A stretch of DNA of 64,000 nucleotides, from contig VUYT01000009.1 in assembly GCA_008802785.1 (NCBI GenBank), positions 124,001 to 188,000 on the forward strand, written 5' to 3'. Within the stretch, counting starts at the first letter, position 1; each line of letters opens with the position of its first letter. Of the stretch, positions 23,401-33,394 are shown piece after piece. Position numbers and translations under genes: made by a program. The DNA comes from Symmetrospora coprosmae. Lineage: Eukaryota; Basidiomycota; Cystobasidiomycetes; Symmetrosporaceae. Under the pieces are notes generated by a model. That model was not told where the DNA came from and searched no databases. It worked only from the letters and a program-made list of their open reading frames with translations.

Positions 23401-23508
23401 AGGGGAGAGTGCAGGTGGTGGGTAGTGTGCTCGGTCGCGGAGCCTCTCCTCGGTTCTCTGGCATCAGGCTGACATCTTCCCCCTTGGTGCAGTGCTTGCC
23501 TGCCAATC
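20428..23508. promoter_or_regulatory. 3.1-kb gene-free region upstream of the Clp1-like gene
   Basis: This is the longest stretch without a supportable gene. Open frames on both strands are short, overlap one another and show no family motif or signal peptide. It contains the promoter of the minus-strand membrane protein (near 20428) and everything upstream of the Clp1-like start at 23509. Noted inside: a 22-bp tandem repeat at 22017-22073, pyrimidine-rich DNA at about 22905-22950, a TATTATAT element near 23187 and a GATCA triplet repeat near 23204-23219. A long regulatory or untranslated leader is inferred; a non-coding RNA is possible but not shown. Confidence 0.45.
22017..22073. repeat. 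22-bp tandem repeat, 2.6 copies
   Basis: The unit GCTTACTTCGCTTACAGGCC plus AC occurs at 22017-22038 and 22039-22060, followed by a 13-nt partial copy to 22073. The two full copies are identical. Confidence 0.9.
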
Positions 23509-25593
23509 ATGCACGCTGTCCATACGACCATGCCATCCTCGGTGCACGCACCGGTACAGCTCTCTGCGCGCGGTCGAGCGCGTCGGCGTCTGCGCGTGTC
23601 TGTGCGCTCTCGGATCCCTTCAGTGGCTGCAGCGTCAAAGGTCTGGGATCCAGCAGTGGATCCAGCAGTGCCCATTAGCAGCAACGGTACTGTCGAATTG
23701 ACAGAACCAACAGCGGCAGCAGAGAGGGCATCCCATTCCCAGTCTCCGCCGTCATCGTCACCATCATTGCCCTCTTCCGCCTCCGGCTCCGCCTTCGCCG
23801 TGGCTGCGCCTCCGCCCTCCTCCTCTCCAGGCCAAACAGGCTTCACGTCGACATCACATCGCAACTTGGACGAGGATCAGGATCAGGATGAGGATGCGAA
23901 GGCGACACGGGCAGAGAAGGGCAAGGGCAAAGAGGCTCAGCCACAAGATGGCGCATCTCTCTTCTCTTCCTCACCACCATCATCATCATCATCCACCACT
24001 GCCATCCCTGCACCGCCAGCAGCCTCATCCCTGTCAGCCCCTGCATCCAAGAAGCCACGCACAGCTTCGCCCATCTGCACTGTGGGTTCGGGAGAATATC
24101 CTCCTCGCATCGACGACGTGCCATTCGTCGGTTGTGATAGTGCCCGTCCTGACGCGTACGCACCGCGTCCGCAGGATACGTCCGACTACAACAGCGGCAT
24201 GGGAATCAGCCTCGACGGAAACATAGTCAGACCAGACATGCCCAAACTCCTCTGGAGACGCAGCAGCGACGAGCGTGACCCTACCCGCGTCTACACGGCC
24301 ATCGTTGACCACCAGGCTGGAGCATCCACCTCGACCTCCACCTCCACCTCCAAGCCCACCGTTGCCGCAGCCGCTCCAACCCGGTCGAGCTGCACCTGCG
24401 CGCACAAGGACGAAGCCGCCCACGCGATGCCATCTATCTCGACTGCTACGTCAACGCCCACCCGTTCCTCATTCGCCTCGACCTCGCGCACTCCTTCGCT
24501 CGCCTCGACGGCACCCTCCTCGCTCGCCGGCTGCCCACCCGCACCAGAGTACAATGAGAAGGCAGCAGAGAAGCTCGAGCTGCGCACGGCAGACTACCGC
24601 CTGCCACTCAAGCTGCCCCGCCCAGCCAATGTGCAATCGTTCGACGCGACATCGCTCGAGTTTGGCGAGGATCTCGCGGGTGTGGTGAGAGCCTTGCTCG
24701 CCCGCTCCTGCCTGGTTCTCAATAAGCAAAGCCGTGCTGATGTCGTCCCCTCCCTCGTTCTGCTGCAGCCCCTCTCGTACATCCTGGACCGCATCCGCCT
24801 CCAGGGCCCAGAGCTCCTCCACGGCATCACCCAGTCGTCCGTGGCCGTCCCCGGAAGCCCGACCACCTCTCTCCCTGCGCACATCACCATTCAGACGCCC
24901 ACATCGCTCTCCCCGCCCGACTACGCGCTTGCATGCACGTCCGACGAGTCGGACAAGACGCTCCTGCTCCCCGTGCACGGGATGGTCCTCTCTGTGCACT
25001 GCAAGGCGCTGGCCCTGCTGAGCCGCGCGCCGCCGCCTGTCGACGCAGAGCAGGTCTCGACGCCACCCAGCCCGGCACTGAGCGCTACCTCCGCTCCCGC
25101 TGCGCAAGAGCAGGGCATGCGCCCGCACATGACGATGGACGGGCTGCACGCCACCGTGTGCCTCGCGGGCGAAGGCTGGTCGGGCCTCGTGCCGAACGTG
25201 AGCACGCGCAACGTGCCCGTCGTGCACATCCATGTCCCCTCGGCGCACGCGCTCTCCGTGCTCGTGCCGTACTTCTACACGGGCAGCGCGGCGAGCCTCC
25301 TCAGCACCCTCCTGCCCCTGCGGCACCAGCCGGGCCTCCCCGCGCTCAACCCGGCCGCGGCGTCGCTCGACACCCTCCTCGGCGACACGCCCACCATCCT
25401 CGCGAGCCGCTTGTCCGTCCTCCACCTCGACACACTCATGCAGCACGTCAACCTCTGCCATGCAGTCTGGCAGACGGCGGTCGCGCTTGGCGCGGCGCGC
25501 GACGGCCTCTGGAAGACGCTCGACGTTGCGTGGAGCGTCCTCCTCGGCGCACTCGCCATCAAGGAGGGAAGAGCGAGCGCGACGGAGATGTAG
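23509..25593 (+). CDS. clp1: Clp1-like (clampless1) developmental regulator
   Basis: A single exon of 694 residues. Residues 1-330 are Ser/Ala/Thr/Pro-rich and likely disordered, with acidic DEDQDQDEDAK and a KKPR basic patch. The conserved part starts about residue 345: EYNEKAAEKLELRTADYRLP, PANVQSFDATSLEFGEDLAG, LLLPVHGMVLSVHCKALALL, VPVVHIHVPSAHALSVLVPY then FYTGS, and ASRLSVLHLDTLMQHVNLCH with VWQTAVALGAARDGLWKTL and VAWSVLLGALAI at the end. This order (HG/H segment, V-P-S-x(2)-A then YFYT, a leucine-rich LSVLHLDTLMQH, VWQ-x-VALG, LW-x(2)-LD-x-AW-x-VLLGAL) is what I recall of the basidiomycete Clp1 family, needed for clamp formation and dikaryon proliferation downstream of the mating-type homeodomain proteins. 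The family match is from memory. The protein is longer than Coprinopsis Clp1. The start is the first ATG of the frame. Confidence 0.72.
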   Translation: MHAVHTTMPSSVHAPVQLSARGRARRRLRVSVRSRIPSVAAASKVWDPAVDPAVPISSNGTVELTEPTAAAERASHSQSPPSSSPSLPSSASGSAFAVAAPPPSSSPGQTGFTSTSHRNLDEDQDQDEDAKATRAEKGKGKEAQPQDGASLFSSSPPSSSSSTTAIPAPPAASSLSAPASKKPRTASPICTVGSGEYPPRIDDVPFVGCDSARPDAYAPRPQDTSDYNSGMGISLDGNIVRPDMPKLLWRRSSDERDPTRVYTAIVDHQAGASTSTSTSTSKPTVAAAAPTRSSCTCAHKDEAAHAMPSISTATSTPTRSSFASTSRTPSLASTAPSSLAGCPPAPEYNEKAAEKLELRTADYRLPLKLPRPANVQSFDATSLEFGEDLAGVVRALLARSCLVLNKQSRADVVPSLVLLQPLSYILDRIRLQGPELLHGITQSSVAVPGSPTTSLPAHITIQTPTSLSPPDYALACTSDESDKTLLLPVHGMVLSVHCKALALLSRAPPPVDAEQVSTPPSPALSATSAPAAQEQGMRPHMTMDGLHATVCLAGEGWSGLVPNVSTRNVPVVHIHVPSAHALSVLVPYFYTGSAASLLSTLLPLRHQPGLPALNPAAASLDTLLGDTPTILASRLSVLHLDTLMQHVNLCHAVWQTAVALGAARDGLWKTLDVAWSVLLGALAIKEGRASATEM

Positions 25594-25912
25594 CGCGGCG
25601 CGGCATGAGATATTGGCACGATTCGATCTTCTTTCTCTCCGTCTCTGTTTCGGCTAGGATGTCGTTGTACCATAATGCTCCCAGAGCCTGTCCGTACCCC
25701 TAGGCGCCTCTCGCTAGGGATGATGAGCTGTCAATAATGTGCTTCTGCAATGCTGCGCTCCGCAATCCTGACCAGCATGTGTTCTGGCGAAGAGCCTCGT
25801 CTGTCCGCCTTATTGCATTGAGGTTCTCCGGCGTTTTGCCTCTTGGCTCCGCTCCATTCGACGACATGTATCGAAATTAGCTGCAACGCAGCCACGAGCG
25901 TCAGCATTCGTC
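25594..25912. other. Intergenic between Clp1-like and F-box gene
   Basis: A 319-bp spacer between two same-strand genes, holding the 3' UTR of the first and the promoter of the second. No gene seen. Confidence 0.5.
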
Positions 25913-28416
25913 ATGGTAGACACAACCGCTGCTGTACGAGCGCGCATCTCCCTCCATATCCTGCCGAACGAGCTCATCGAGCGGGTCGCGATGCATCTTC
26001 CCCTCCTCCGTCTGAAAACGTTCTCGGCGCTGTGCAAGCGCGTGCGCACAGTAACGGTGTGTTTAGCCAAGGACGTCACGACAGTCTCCTCCATGACTGA
26101 TAGCGATGGTTTCGGCGTAATCGCGTGCACTTCCCCTCCTCTTTGAGAAACTCGACATTGGGTACTGGGGGCCAGTCCGGTGCCAGCAGTTCCTGGAGAC
26201 CATGCTACCTGTGACCATCAGCGGTCACCTGCGACACCTCAAAATCAGCCTCTGTCATACACTCACAACCGACGAAGGGCACTTTCTCGAGCCAGCTGCA
26301 ATCCATAGGCAGCGTCTTATATGCAGCCACCTGCGACCCCCGAAGGTCACCCTTTCCTTCAATGTCGGCGGCATGGCGAGGCCAGGTGCGCCATCGGCAG
26401 GGGAAGCCAGTAAACCTCTCCATGCTATACGTCGAGGACTTTTTCCAGATATGCCAAGGGGCCCTCGTGGACATCGATGTTGTGGTTCATTCAGAGAAGG
26501 CCCTGCTACCCTTCATCGATAGCGTCCGTGCACAATGCATCCGGCGTCTCACAATCGAGCAAGAGCTCGACGTGCACAGCAACGAGACCGAGCGGCTTGC
26601 AGGCCCTGATCTCATCGAGGATGCGCTTGACCTCTTCTTTACGCGCGGGCTAACCGACGCTCCCCCATCGCGACCGCGCCGCGTTGACATAGAGACCGTC
26701 TCTCAGAGTCGGGTCACTATAGATCGCTTAAATGGCAACATAGTCAATCTCGTTCCCGGTGTCATCTCGACGGCCTCCGCTCTCTGGGCAGCCTGGCAGA
26801 ACCCGGAGCATTACAACCGCGTCACCTCCCTCGAGCTTGACGTGCATGGAATTCCTGCGGCATCCAAGAACGATCTAGTAGTCTATTTCCCGATGCTCAC
26901 GACGCTGCTCTGCGGCAGTACAACCGCCATCGATTTCCTTCGGCATATTCGGGCTCCGGTCCTCAAGGCGCTTACAGTCTGGAGCAGCTGGGCCCTGCAT
27001 GGGAGAGGGGCCAGTTGCGATGTACTTGGCGCAACTGCTCAACTGCTCAACCAGCTGCAGCACATGACCGTCTTGAACGCATCTCTGCAAGAGGCCCAGG
27101 TGTATCGGGACATTATCGATGCGTGCAAGACGCACAATTGTAGCCTGGACCTCAACTGGAGTTACCTTGAAGGACTAGTCGGCATTGGCATCTTTCCGCT
27201 TCTGCAAATAGTTTCGGCCAACCTCACTGAAGTCACGCTGGACGTCACGGAGATCGACTTTCACACGCCGAATGCCCTCGCACAGGTTCCGCGCAATCAG
27301 GTCTTCTCGCGACTACGGGTCCTCACCATAAGCTTCCTTCCACCTCGAAACGACAGTGACGATCTTCATGCCTTGGGACTCGAAAAAGCTCGCCGCGTGT
27401 CTGCCTTTTGGACCTTTGTCATCCTCCTACTCCACAACAACAGCTTTCCGCTTCTCGGCCGCCTCCGCTTCACAGTCGAGATTCGGCAGTTCCTCAAACA
27501 TACCTTCGACATCGCACTCATCGTGCAATCTCCCAATTTGCCGAGCCTTGACACGCTTTACGTGTTCGTGCGCAGAGAGTATTCAGGAGAGAGCTTGGAG
27601 CTCTCGCATGACGAGCATGCAGCTGTCAGGTAAGGGGCCGGCGCCGCTACCTCGGGCGTGCGATCATGCCTGTGCTCAACGTCTACGCCCCGCTTCAGTC
27701 ATCTTTCTCGGGTGTGCGAGACGCACGGTTTATGGGACCTCGAGTTGTGCTGTTGAGACGGATGGAGTTGAGGCGCGACCTTTGCTGCGCTGCAGTGGCT
27801 TAGCCTGGCTTCAATTTCGGACATCGCGAAATGCCCTGGTGCCAAGCGCCTGCGGGATCTAAGGCTTACTATAGCCGACTCTACCTCCGCCAAAGATGTT
27901 GTGAGCCTGGTAGAAGGATTACCTGGCCTCCAACGTCTTTGCATAGATGATGAAACCAGCGGCGATACCGTTGCGTACCAAGCCGTCATCGATGCGTGTG
28001 CATCACATAATTGCCATCTTCGTCTCATGCGCAATTGTCGACGGCCTGCCATGCAATCGGATCTTCCCCTTCTGGATGTGCTGGCGGGACACATCTCTGC
28101 GCTCACCTGGAACCTCGAGGACATCGACTTCACCAACTGCGGGAACATTCTCGCAACGCCAGCCGCCAAAAGCTTCACTCAGTTGCAGTCGCTAAACTTG
28201 AAGTACCTTCGGGGCGTCCGATCAGCAGAGGCTATGGGACTCCGGAACCCCGGCTTTATCACGTACACGACTAGGCTATTACTCAACAGTCGTTTCCCTG
28301 CGCTGGAAACGCTCACCTTCAGCTTGTGCGATCTCAGTCCTTCGGACATTGTCACTCTCGCCAACACGATCAACTCTCCTATTCTCTCAGGCCTTGCGAA
28401 CTTCTCGTATACGTAG
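25913..28416 (+). CDS. F-box protein with LRR-like repeats and internal duplication
   Basis: Exons 25913-26056, 26148-26345, 26401-27629 and 27804-28416 sum to 2184 nt, 727 residues. Residues about 12-50 (SLHILPNELIERVAMHL, then LRLKTFSALCKRVRTV) form an F-box, so a role as an SCF ubiquitin-ligase substrate adaptor is likely. The remainder is irregular leucine-rich repeat-like sequence. A segment of about 130 residues occurs twice: YRDIIDACKTHNCSLDL to PLLGRLRFTV in exon 3, and YQAVIDACASHNCHLRL to PALETLTFSL in exon 4. The last intron (27630-27803, 174 nt) is unusually long for this genome but has a gtaagg donor and preserves phase. The alternative is that exon 4 is a truncated neighbouring duplicate. 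It is related to the gene at 46036-48079. Confidence 0.72.
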
Positions 28417-28822
28417 ATAGGTCAGTTCCGGAGGCAGGCACTGATGCTGCACAGCTCGCTCGTTCCGTTCCACACAGCTCGCTCGTTCCGTTCCACCATT
28501 GCTAAGCAGTACGTTCATACGTCCATGCTGCAACACGATGATGCAATCCGGGCTGACCGTGGTTGTACTGTGCAGGTACCTGGAGGAGAAGTGCAAAGGA
28601 CAGAGCGTGCTGCTGAGGTACTTCCGAGAATAGGATGTTCCCGGACGACGCCACACATTCCGGTCATTCGCTCGAGGGTCTGCGCTGGGGCGACTTCCTT
28701 TACCCGATGCTGTGTCATAGATGTTGTCTATCAGCAGCTAGTAGTACAGCATCTGTCTAGCGCTGCTCGTCTCCGTTCAGTGGTCGTGAGTTCGTGTCTA
28801 GCGCAGCGATTGCGGCACAGCC
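28417..28822. other. Convergent spacer with a 23-bp duplication
   Basis: A 406-bp stretch between the F-box gene and the 3' end of the SEC2-like gene. It has no gene; a perfect 23-bp tandem duplication lies at 28451-28496. Confidence 0.5.
28451..28496. repeat. Perfect 23-bp tandem duplication
   Basis: Two adjacent identical copies (28451-28473 and 28474-28496) beginning ACAGCTCGCTCGTTCCGTTC and ending CAC. This looks like a recent slippage or short tandem duplication. Confidence 0.9.
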
Positions 28823-31800
28823 CTAGTCCCGCTCCTTAGTCAGCGTCTCCTCCTCCTCCAGGCCGAGGTCCTCGTTCATAGCGTCTATGCTTTGCATGAG
28901 GGTATCCAGATCGTCAACGACGCTCCCCGACGTAGCTGTCCCAAAGCTCCTGCTCGAGTTCTGCCTTTCCAGGTTTGACGGGAATCCAGCAAGGGACGAG
29001 CCGCTCCCTGTGTGCGGCAGGCGATTGTTCTCCCAGAAGCGCGAAATCGACGACACTGATGAAGCTGATGCCGGCGGCAGGCCGAGAGACGCTTTGCGCG
29101 CGAGTGGCGGGGCGGCGGTCGCGTCGTCCGCGCTGCGCGCTTGCTGCAAAGGCTGGGGCGCAGCGGAGGATGCCGGTTGCGACTGCGATAGCGAGCGAGC
29201 GGGCAGTACCGACTCGGGCGTAGCCAGTCCCGCTGGGCTGTCATCTGAGAAGGCTGATGGCGGCTGATGCGGATTAGGCATGGGCGAAGGCAGAGGGGAG
29301 CGGAAGGAGTTGCTAGACGGAAATCGGCGGAAGAGGGGCGGTGTCGGCATGGGGAACGGCGAGGTTGGGCTGCCGCTCGTTCCTCGGCGCTTGGCACCGT
29401 CGTCTGACCCTGTACGCTCCAGCGCGGCCTTGCTCGGGCGGAAGTGCGTGACGATCGGTTGGAGCTTGCGCTGTGCCGCTCGTGCGGAGGACGACGACGC
29501 TGCTGATGTCGAAGAGTGATGCGACGCAGCTGAGCCGGGCCGTAATGGCATGGACGACGCGCTGTTGCTCGACGTTGTCCGCGCGCGCAAGGAGGGCCGC
29601 AGACCCGCTTCTTGAGCAAAGGGAAGAGGCGGCGATGGCAGGGATAGCGGACCCTCTCGCGGTGTAGAGCCGCGGCTGCTCGGCTCTTGCGGGGTCCCCG
29701 CGCGCTCAGACTCTGAGCGCACCGTCCGATCCGCCTCCTCCAGCTCGAGCTCGAGATCGCTCTCTGACTCGCTGGCTGTGTCTCCATCTCTTTCCTCACG
29801 CCTGCCGTACGATCGACTCGCACCATGCGGACCAGAGACGGACTCGCGCTCTTTGCCCTTGATGGACCCACGATTGCTGCTTCCGGTGCTCCAAGCTGAG
29901 GTCCGCCGCTGCCCAGTCCGCCACGGGCTCTCCCTGCCGTCTGACAGACGCTCTCCATAGCCCGCACTACCACCACCGGGCGACTGTGCTCGCTCATCCA
30001 CAGTGGGAGCGAACGAGTCCGCTTGTGGATTGATCTGGTACGCCGCGAGACTCCTCGAGAAGGGCAGCGGGCCAGTCACCATCGACGACCCAGGCTGGCG
30101 CGTGCTGCTGCAGCTGCCTGACGCGTCCGCTCTCTCGCTGTTGATGTCAAGCTGGAGATCATTCGCGACCTCGTCGAGCATGCTGTGTAGGTCCGTCATG
30201 CTCGTGAATTGGGAAGATTGGGAGGTGTCTGCGCGCGGCCGGCTTGTCGAGCCGAGCGGTGCTGCGTGGCTGCCGGCTGCAAAGAGGCGATCCCGGGGAC
30301 TGGCCATGCTCGGCTCCGCACTCATGCCCGCCTCGAGATGGCTTGTCGATCTAGAGCGAGCTGGTGGCGAAGCAGCACGAGGCACAATATCGTGAATAGA
30401 CTGGCCTTGACGTGCATCTTCGCCGGCTGTGATGGGGTTGCGAAGACTGGAGCTAGATGACGATGTCCTCGCGTGTGCAGTGGTGGATTGGCGAAGGGAG
30501 CTGGAAGAGGAAGCTTTGCGCGCGTGACGAGACGGCGATCTCGGTATTGGTATGCTGGACTCTGCAATTGATCGGAAGCTCGCCGAGCGCGGCAGTCTGG
30601 GAGGTAAAGACGACTCTGCCGGTGCTAGCACGGCCGAAGGAGCCGCTAGGTCCGGCGCGGCCGCAGCGCTCTGTCCTGGAGAGTCGGAGAATTGCCGCCG
30701 GTGATGCCCAGGCGGGGAGATGGTGTTTGAATCGCTAATGATGGACGGATTGGGCGAGGGCAGGCCCTGCGGCACATTCGGGGAAGGCGGAGCGATGTCT
30801 AGATTTGGGCTGTTTGGGTTCGGAGAGGACTTGCGCTTGAGCGAGCCGAAGGAGAACCAGCGGGGTTTGAGCGAGGTGGTACTCTCGTTGCCGCTGGTCT
30901 GCATGGGCGGGGCGTGCGGATCCCTTGGCGATTCTCCCTGGGACACCGGCTTAGAAGCTGGTGTGACTCCGTCCACACTGCCCACTGGCATATCGGGCGT
31001 GGGTTTCGCCGTATTCGGCAGGCTCGCCGCTTTTCCTCCCCCAAGCGGCGCTTCTTCCTCGTCCTCCTCGGCCACCTCCCGCTGCAGCGCGAGCGACGTC
31101 GACCTCGCCGCGAAGCTGCCGGCGTTGGCGCTGTGCGGGAGGCGCGGCATGTCGAGGCTCTCTCGCTCGCGCTCCCTGTCGGCCAGCGCGCGCACAGCCG
31201 CCGCTGCGGCCGCCATGTCCCGCGATGCGCGGCGCGGCGAGGCCGACACGAGGGCGTCGATGGCGTCGAGCGCGGGGAGCGTGGACGAGCGCCGGCGCTT
31301 GTGCACCGAGATGGAGGACGATATCGAGCCGCGCGGGCGATGCGAGTGGGAGGCTCCCACGCTGCTGTTGAGGGAGGACATTGTTGGACGGCGAGACTGT
31401 GACTGGCCCAGCGGGGGAGGCGAGATGATGGACGATGCGTCGCTTGCGCGGCGCGAGTGCGCGCGCTCCGAGCTCGCCGCACTGCTATTGCTGAATGCGC
31501 TGCTTGTGCCAACGCCCATGCCTGCAAGGTCCCTTCCAGAGCTGCTCATGTTCATCGTCTGCCTGAGCAGGATCTGCGCGGCCCTCAGCTCGGCGAGCTG
31601 CGCCTGAAGGTCCTCGACCTCTTCCTTTGCCTTCTCGAGCTGGCTGTTGAGGAACCCATTGACGCGGCGTTCCTCACTGACCATGTTGTTGGCCTCCTCA
31701 AAGAGCGACACGCTCAGATTTTCAATCTCGTCCTGCAAGCTCGCGTACTTTTCCTTCAGTGCGCTGTGTGACTCGCGCATGGATGTGTGCTCGGTCGACA

Positions 31801-33394
31801 GGAGCGAGTACTGGTGCTGGATCTGCGCGAGCTGGCTCTGCAGCCCCGCAATCTGCGTCTGCGCCGCTGCCGTAGCGTTGCGCTCGCGCTCGGTCGTTGC
31901 GCCTGTGCCGGGCACATTGGCGGACGACGAGCGCAGCATGCTCCACGACGGCCGGCGCGCCAGATTGGCGGCCCCGCCCGCCAGATCGCTGTCGTCCTCC
32001 GCAATGGCGCTCTCGCCGCCCTCGTACGACATGCGCTCCTTGCCCCTCTTCTCGTCCCGCTGCTGCTGCTGCTGCTGCTGCTGGGTCTGGGCGAGCGCGA
32101 CCAGGTTTGGCGAGCTCGCTGTAGTGACTGTCGGTCTGCGGCGCCAGAACCCGCCGAGCCGCGGGCTGGGCCCAGTCCCGTTGGGCGAGGCGCCTTCGTC
32201 CGCCCCGTCGCCTGCGTGTAAATTCGGGTTCGGGCTGCGCGTGGCGCCTGCTGTCGTCTTGCTGCGGCTTACGCTCGCCCCGCCGCTGCCGCTTCCGCTG
32301 CCGTTAACGCTCGTGTGGGTCGTTGCGGACGAGGTCGGGCGGGACACGGACGGCACTGCCTGCGAGTGCATGTGTGGCACGACAGGCGACACTGCGCCGG
32401 GCCCATGCCCCTGCCCGTGCCCATTGGAATTGCGCGACATGGAGCGCGAGTGCCGCTTGATGGTGTCCTCGAGCGCCTCGGCGTGGTTCTCTGCGAGCGC
32501 GAGGTTGGAGCGCGCAATCTTGAGGTTGGTCTCTAGGTCGGAGTTGGTCGAGGACAGGTCGGCCACCTGGCGGGTCTGCGGGGATGCGAGTGCGTTCACG
32601 CCACACAGACATGGCTCGCAGGCAAGGTCAGTTTTGATGACCCGACAAGGCTGGCAGCGCAGTGCTTCATGAGACACTCTCGAACGCACCAGGTCCTCGT
32701 ACATGGCCACGAGCTTTGCCAGCGCGCGCTTCTCTTCGGATGATGATGCCGCTGCGGCAGCTGCGGCAGTGGCACTGACGGGCGACACCGGCGACGCTGC
32801 ATCACCATTGACGGTCTTCCTGCCAGAGAGAGACCTCGAGAAGAGCATTCTCCTGCGCGGGCTCGTCTCTCCGACTGCTATTGTCGATGCGCCGGGGTAG
32901 AGCAGGCTAGGCGAGGGCGGGTTTGTCGTGCTCGGCGAGTGCATGGACAGCTCGTCAGTGGAGACATCGCGCTCGCGCGAGGTCGTCGACACGCGCAACA
33001 CGGACGAACTGAGGTTTGAGGTTGTGGATGAGCTCCGCGAATGCGAGCGCGCTGCCGGGTCGCGCGTGAAGAGCGGGCGCTTTCCTCCTCCTCCTCCAGC
33101 AGACAACTGCCGAGAATGCGCAGAAGCAGCCGCGATGGGCGTCCGTATTGACATTGGTGCCATGACTAGCCCGTTGACGTTGACGCCACGGGTACTGCTG
33201 CTGGTGGGCGAGTCCTGCAGGAGGAGGCGCCTTGCAAACCCCAGGACGTCCTTGCTATCGTTGACGTCGACGTCGCCGTCGCCGTCGCGGCCGTCCCCAT
33301 TCTGTATGCCCAGGCCGAGTCCTGCAATTGCTCCTGCCCCTGCTCCAGCTTCCTCTCCTGCTATTCGCTCATTGCTGCTGCCTGTCCCGACCAT
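28823..33394 (-). CDS. SEC2: Sec2-like Rab guanine-nucleotide exchange factor
   Basis: Exons 32690-33394 and 28823-32575 sum to 4458 nt, 1485 residues. The 114-nt intron is a multiple of three and open, so a naive reading would retain 38 wrong residues; its branch CTGACC, CCCCGCAG acceptor and cysteine-rich odd product argue that it is removed. The Sec2p-type coiled coil is split: AKLVAMYEDLVTRQVADLSS leads to NLKIARSNLALAENHAEALE, and after a low-complexity insert comes SALKEKYASLQDEIENLSVS with LFEEANNMVSEERRVNGFL, the hallmark GEF motif. Sec2/Rabin proteins activate the exocytic Rab (Sec4) on secretory vesicles. The remaining roughly 900 residues are Ser/Pro/Arg-rich and probably disordered and phosphorylated. 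The C-terminus is acidic (DLDTLMQSIDAMNEDLGLEE). The insert within the coiled coil is unusual. Confidence 0.85.
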   Translation of the reverse strand: MVGTGSSNERIAGEEAGAGAGAIAGLGLGIQNGDGRDGDGDVDVNDSKDVLGFARRLLLQDSPTSSSTRGVNVNGLVMAPMSIRTPIAAASAHSRQLSAGGGGGKRPLFTRDPAARSHSRSSSTTSNLSSSVLRVSTTSRERDVSTDELSMHSPSTTNPPSPSLLYPGASTIAVGETSPRRRMLFSRSLSGRKTVNGDAASPVSPVSATAAAAAAASSSEEKRALAKLVAMYEDLVRSRVSHEALRCQPCRVIKTDLACEPCLCGVNALASPQTRQVADLSSTNSDLETNLKIARSNLALAENHAEALEDTIKRHSRSMSRNSNGHGQGHGPGAVSPVVPHMHSQAVPSVSRPTSSATTHTSVNGSGSGSGGASVSRSKTTAGATRSPNPNLHAGDGADEGASPNGTGPSPRLGGFWRRRPTVTTASSPNLVALAQTQQQQQQQQRDEKRGKERMSYEGGESAIAEDDSDLAGGAANLARRPSWSMLRSSSANVPGTGATTERERNATAAAQTQIAGLQSQLAQIQHQYSLLSTEHTSMRESHSALKEKYASLQDEIENLSVSLFEEANNMVSEERRVNGFLNSQLEKAKEEVEDLQAQLAELRAAQILLRQTMNMSSSGRDLAGMGVGTSSAFSNSSAASSERAHSRRASDASSIISPPPLGQSQSRRPTMSSLNSSVGASHSHRPRGSISSSISVHKRRRSSTLPALDAIDALVSASPRRASRDMAAAAAAVRALADRERERESLDMPRLPHSANAGSFAARSTSLALQREVAEEDEEEAPLGGGKAASLPNTAKPTPDMPVGSVDGVTPASKPVSQGESPRDPHAPPMQTSGNESTTSLKPRWFSFGSLKRKSSPNPNSPNLDIAPPSPNVPQGLPSPNPSIISDSNTISPPGHHRRQFSDSPGQSAAAAPDLAAPSAVLAPAESSLPPRLPRSASFRSIAESSIPIPRSPSRHARKASSSSSLRQSTTAHARTSSSSSSLRNPITAGEDARQGQSIHDIVPRAASPPARSRSTSHLEAGMSAEPSMASPRDRLFAAGSHAAPLGSTSRPRADTSQSSQFTSMTDLHSMLDEVANDLQLDINSERADASGSCSSTRQPGSSMVTGPLPFSRSLAAYQINPQADSFAPTVDERAQSPGGGSAGYGERLSDGRESPWRTGQRRTSAWSTGSSNRGSIKGKERESVSGPHGASRSYGRREERDGDTASESESDLELELEEADRTVRSESERAGTPQEPSSRGSTPREGPLSLPSPPLPFAQEAGLRPSLRARTTSSNSASSMPLRPGSAASHHSSTSAASSSSARAAQRKLQPIVTHFRPSKAALERTGSDDGAKRRGTSGSPTSPFPMPTPPLFRRFPSSNSFRSPLPSPMPNPHQPPSAFSDDSPAGLATPESVLPARSLSQSQPASSAAPQPLQQARSADDATAAPPLARKASLGLPPASASSVSSISRFWENNRLPHTGSGSSLAGFPSNLERQNSSRSFGTATSGSVVDDLDTLMQSIDAMNEDLGLEEEETLTKERD

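Noticed and set aside
22261-23472. Several overlapping open frames of 100-200 codons upstream of the Clp1-like gene
   Set aside because: They overlap on both strands, have unrelated compositions and no conserved motif; random open frames of this size are common in GC-rich DNA.
24469-25461. A 330-codon minus-strand open frame across the Clp1-like gene
   Set aside because: Antisense shadow of the conserved C-terminal coding region, rich in Arg/Glu/Gly as expected from reversed GC-rich codons.
26057-26147. A break in the F-box gene, suggesting a pseudogene
   Set aside because: A 91-nt intron with gtgtgt donor, CTGAT branch and pyrimidine-rich acceptor restores frame exactly.
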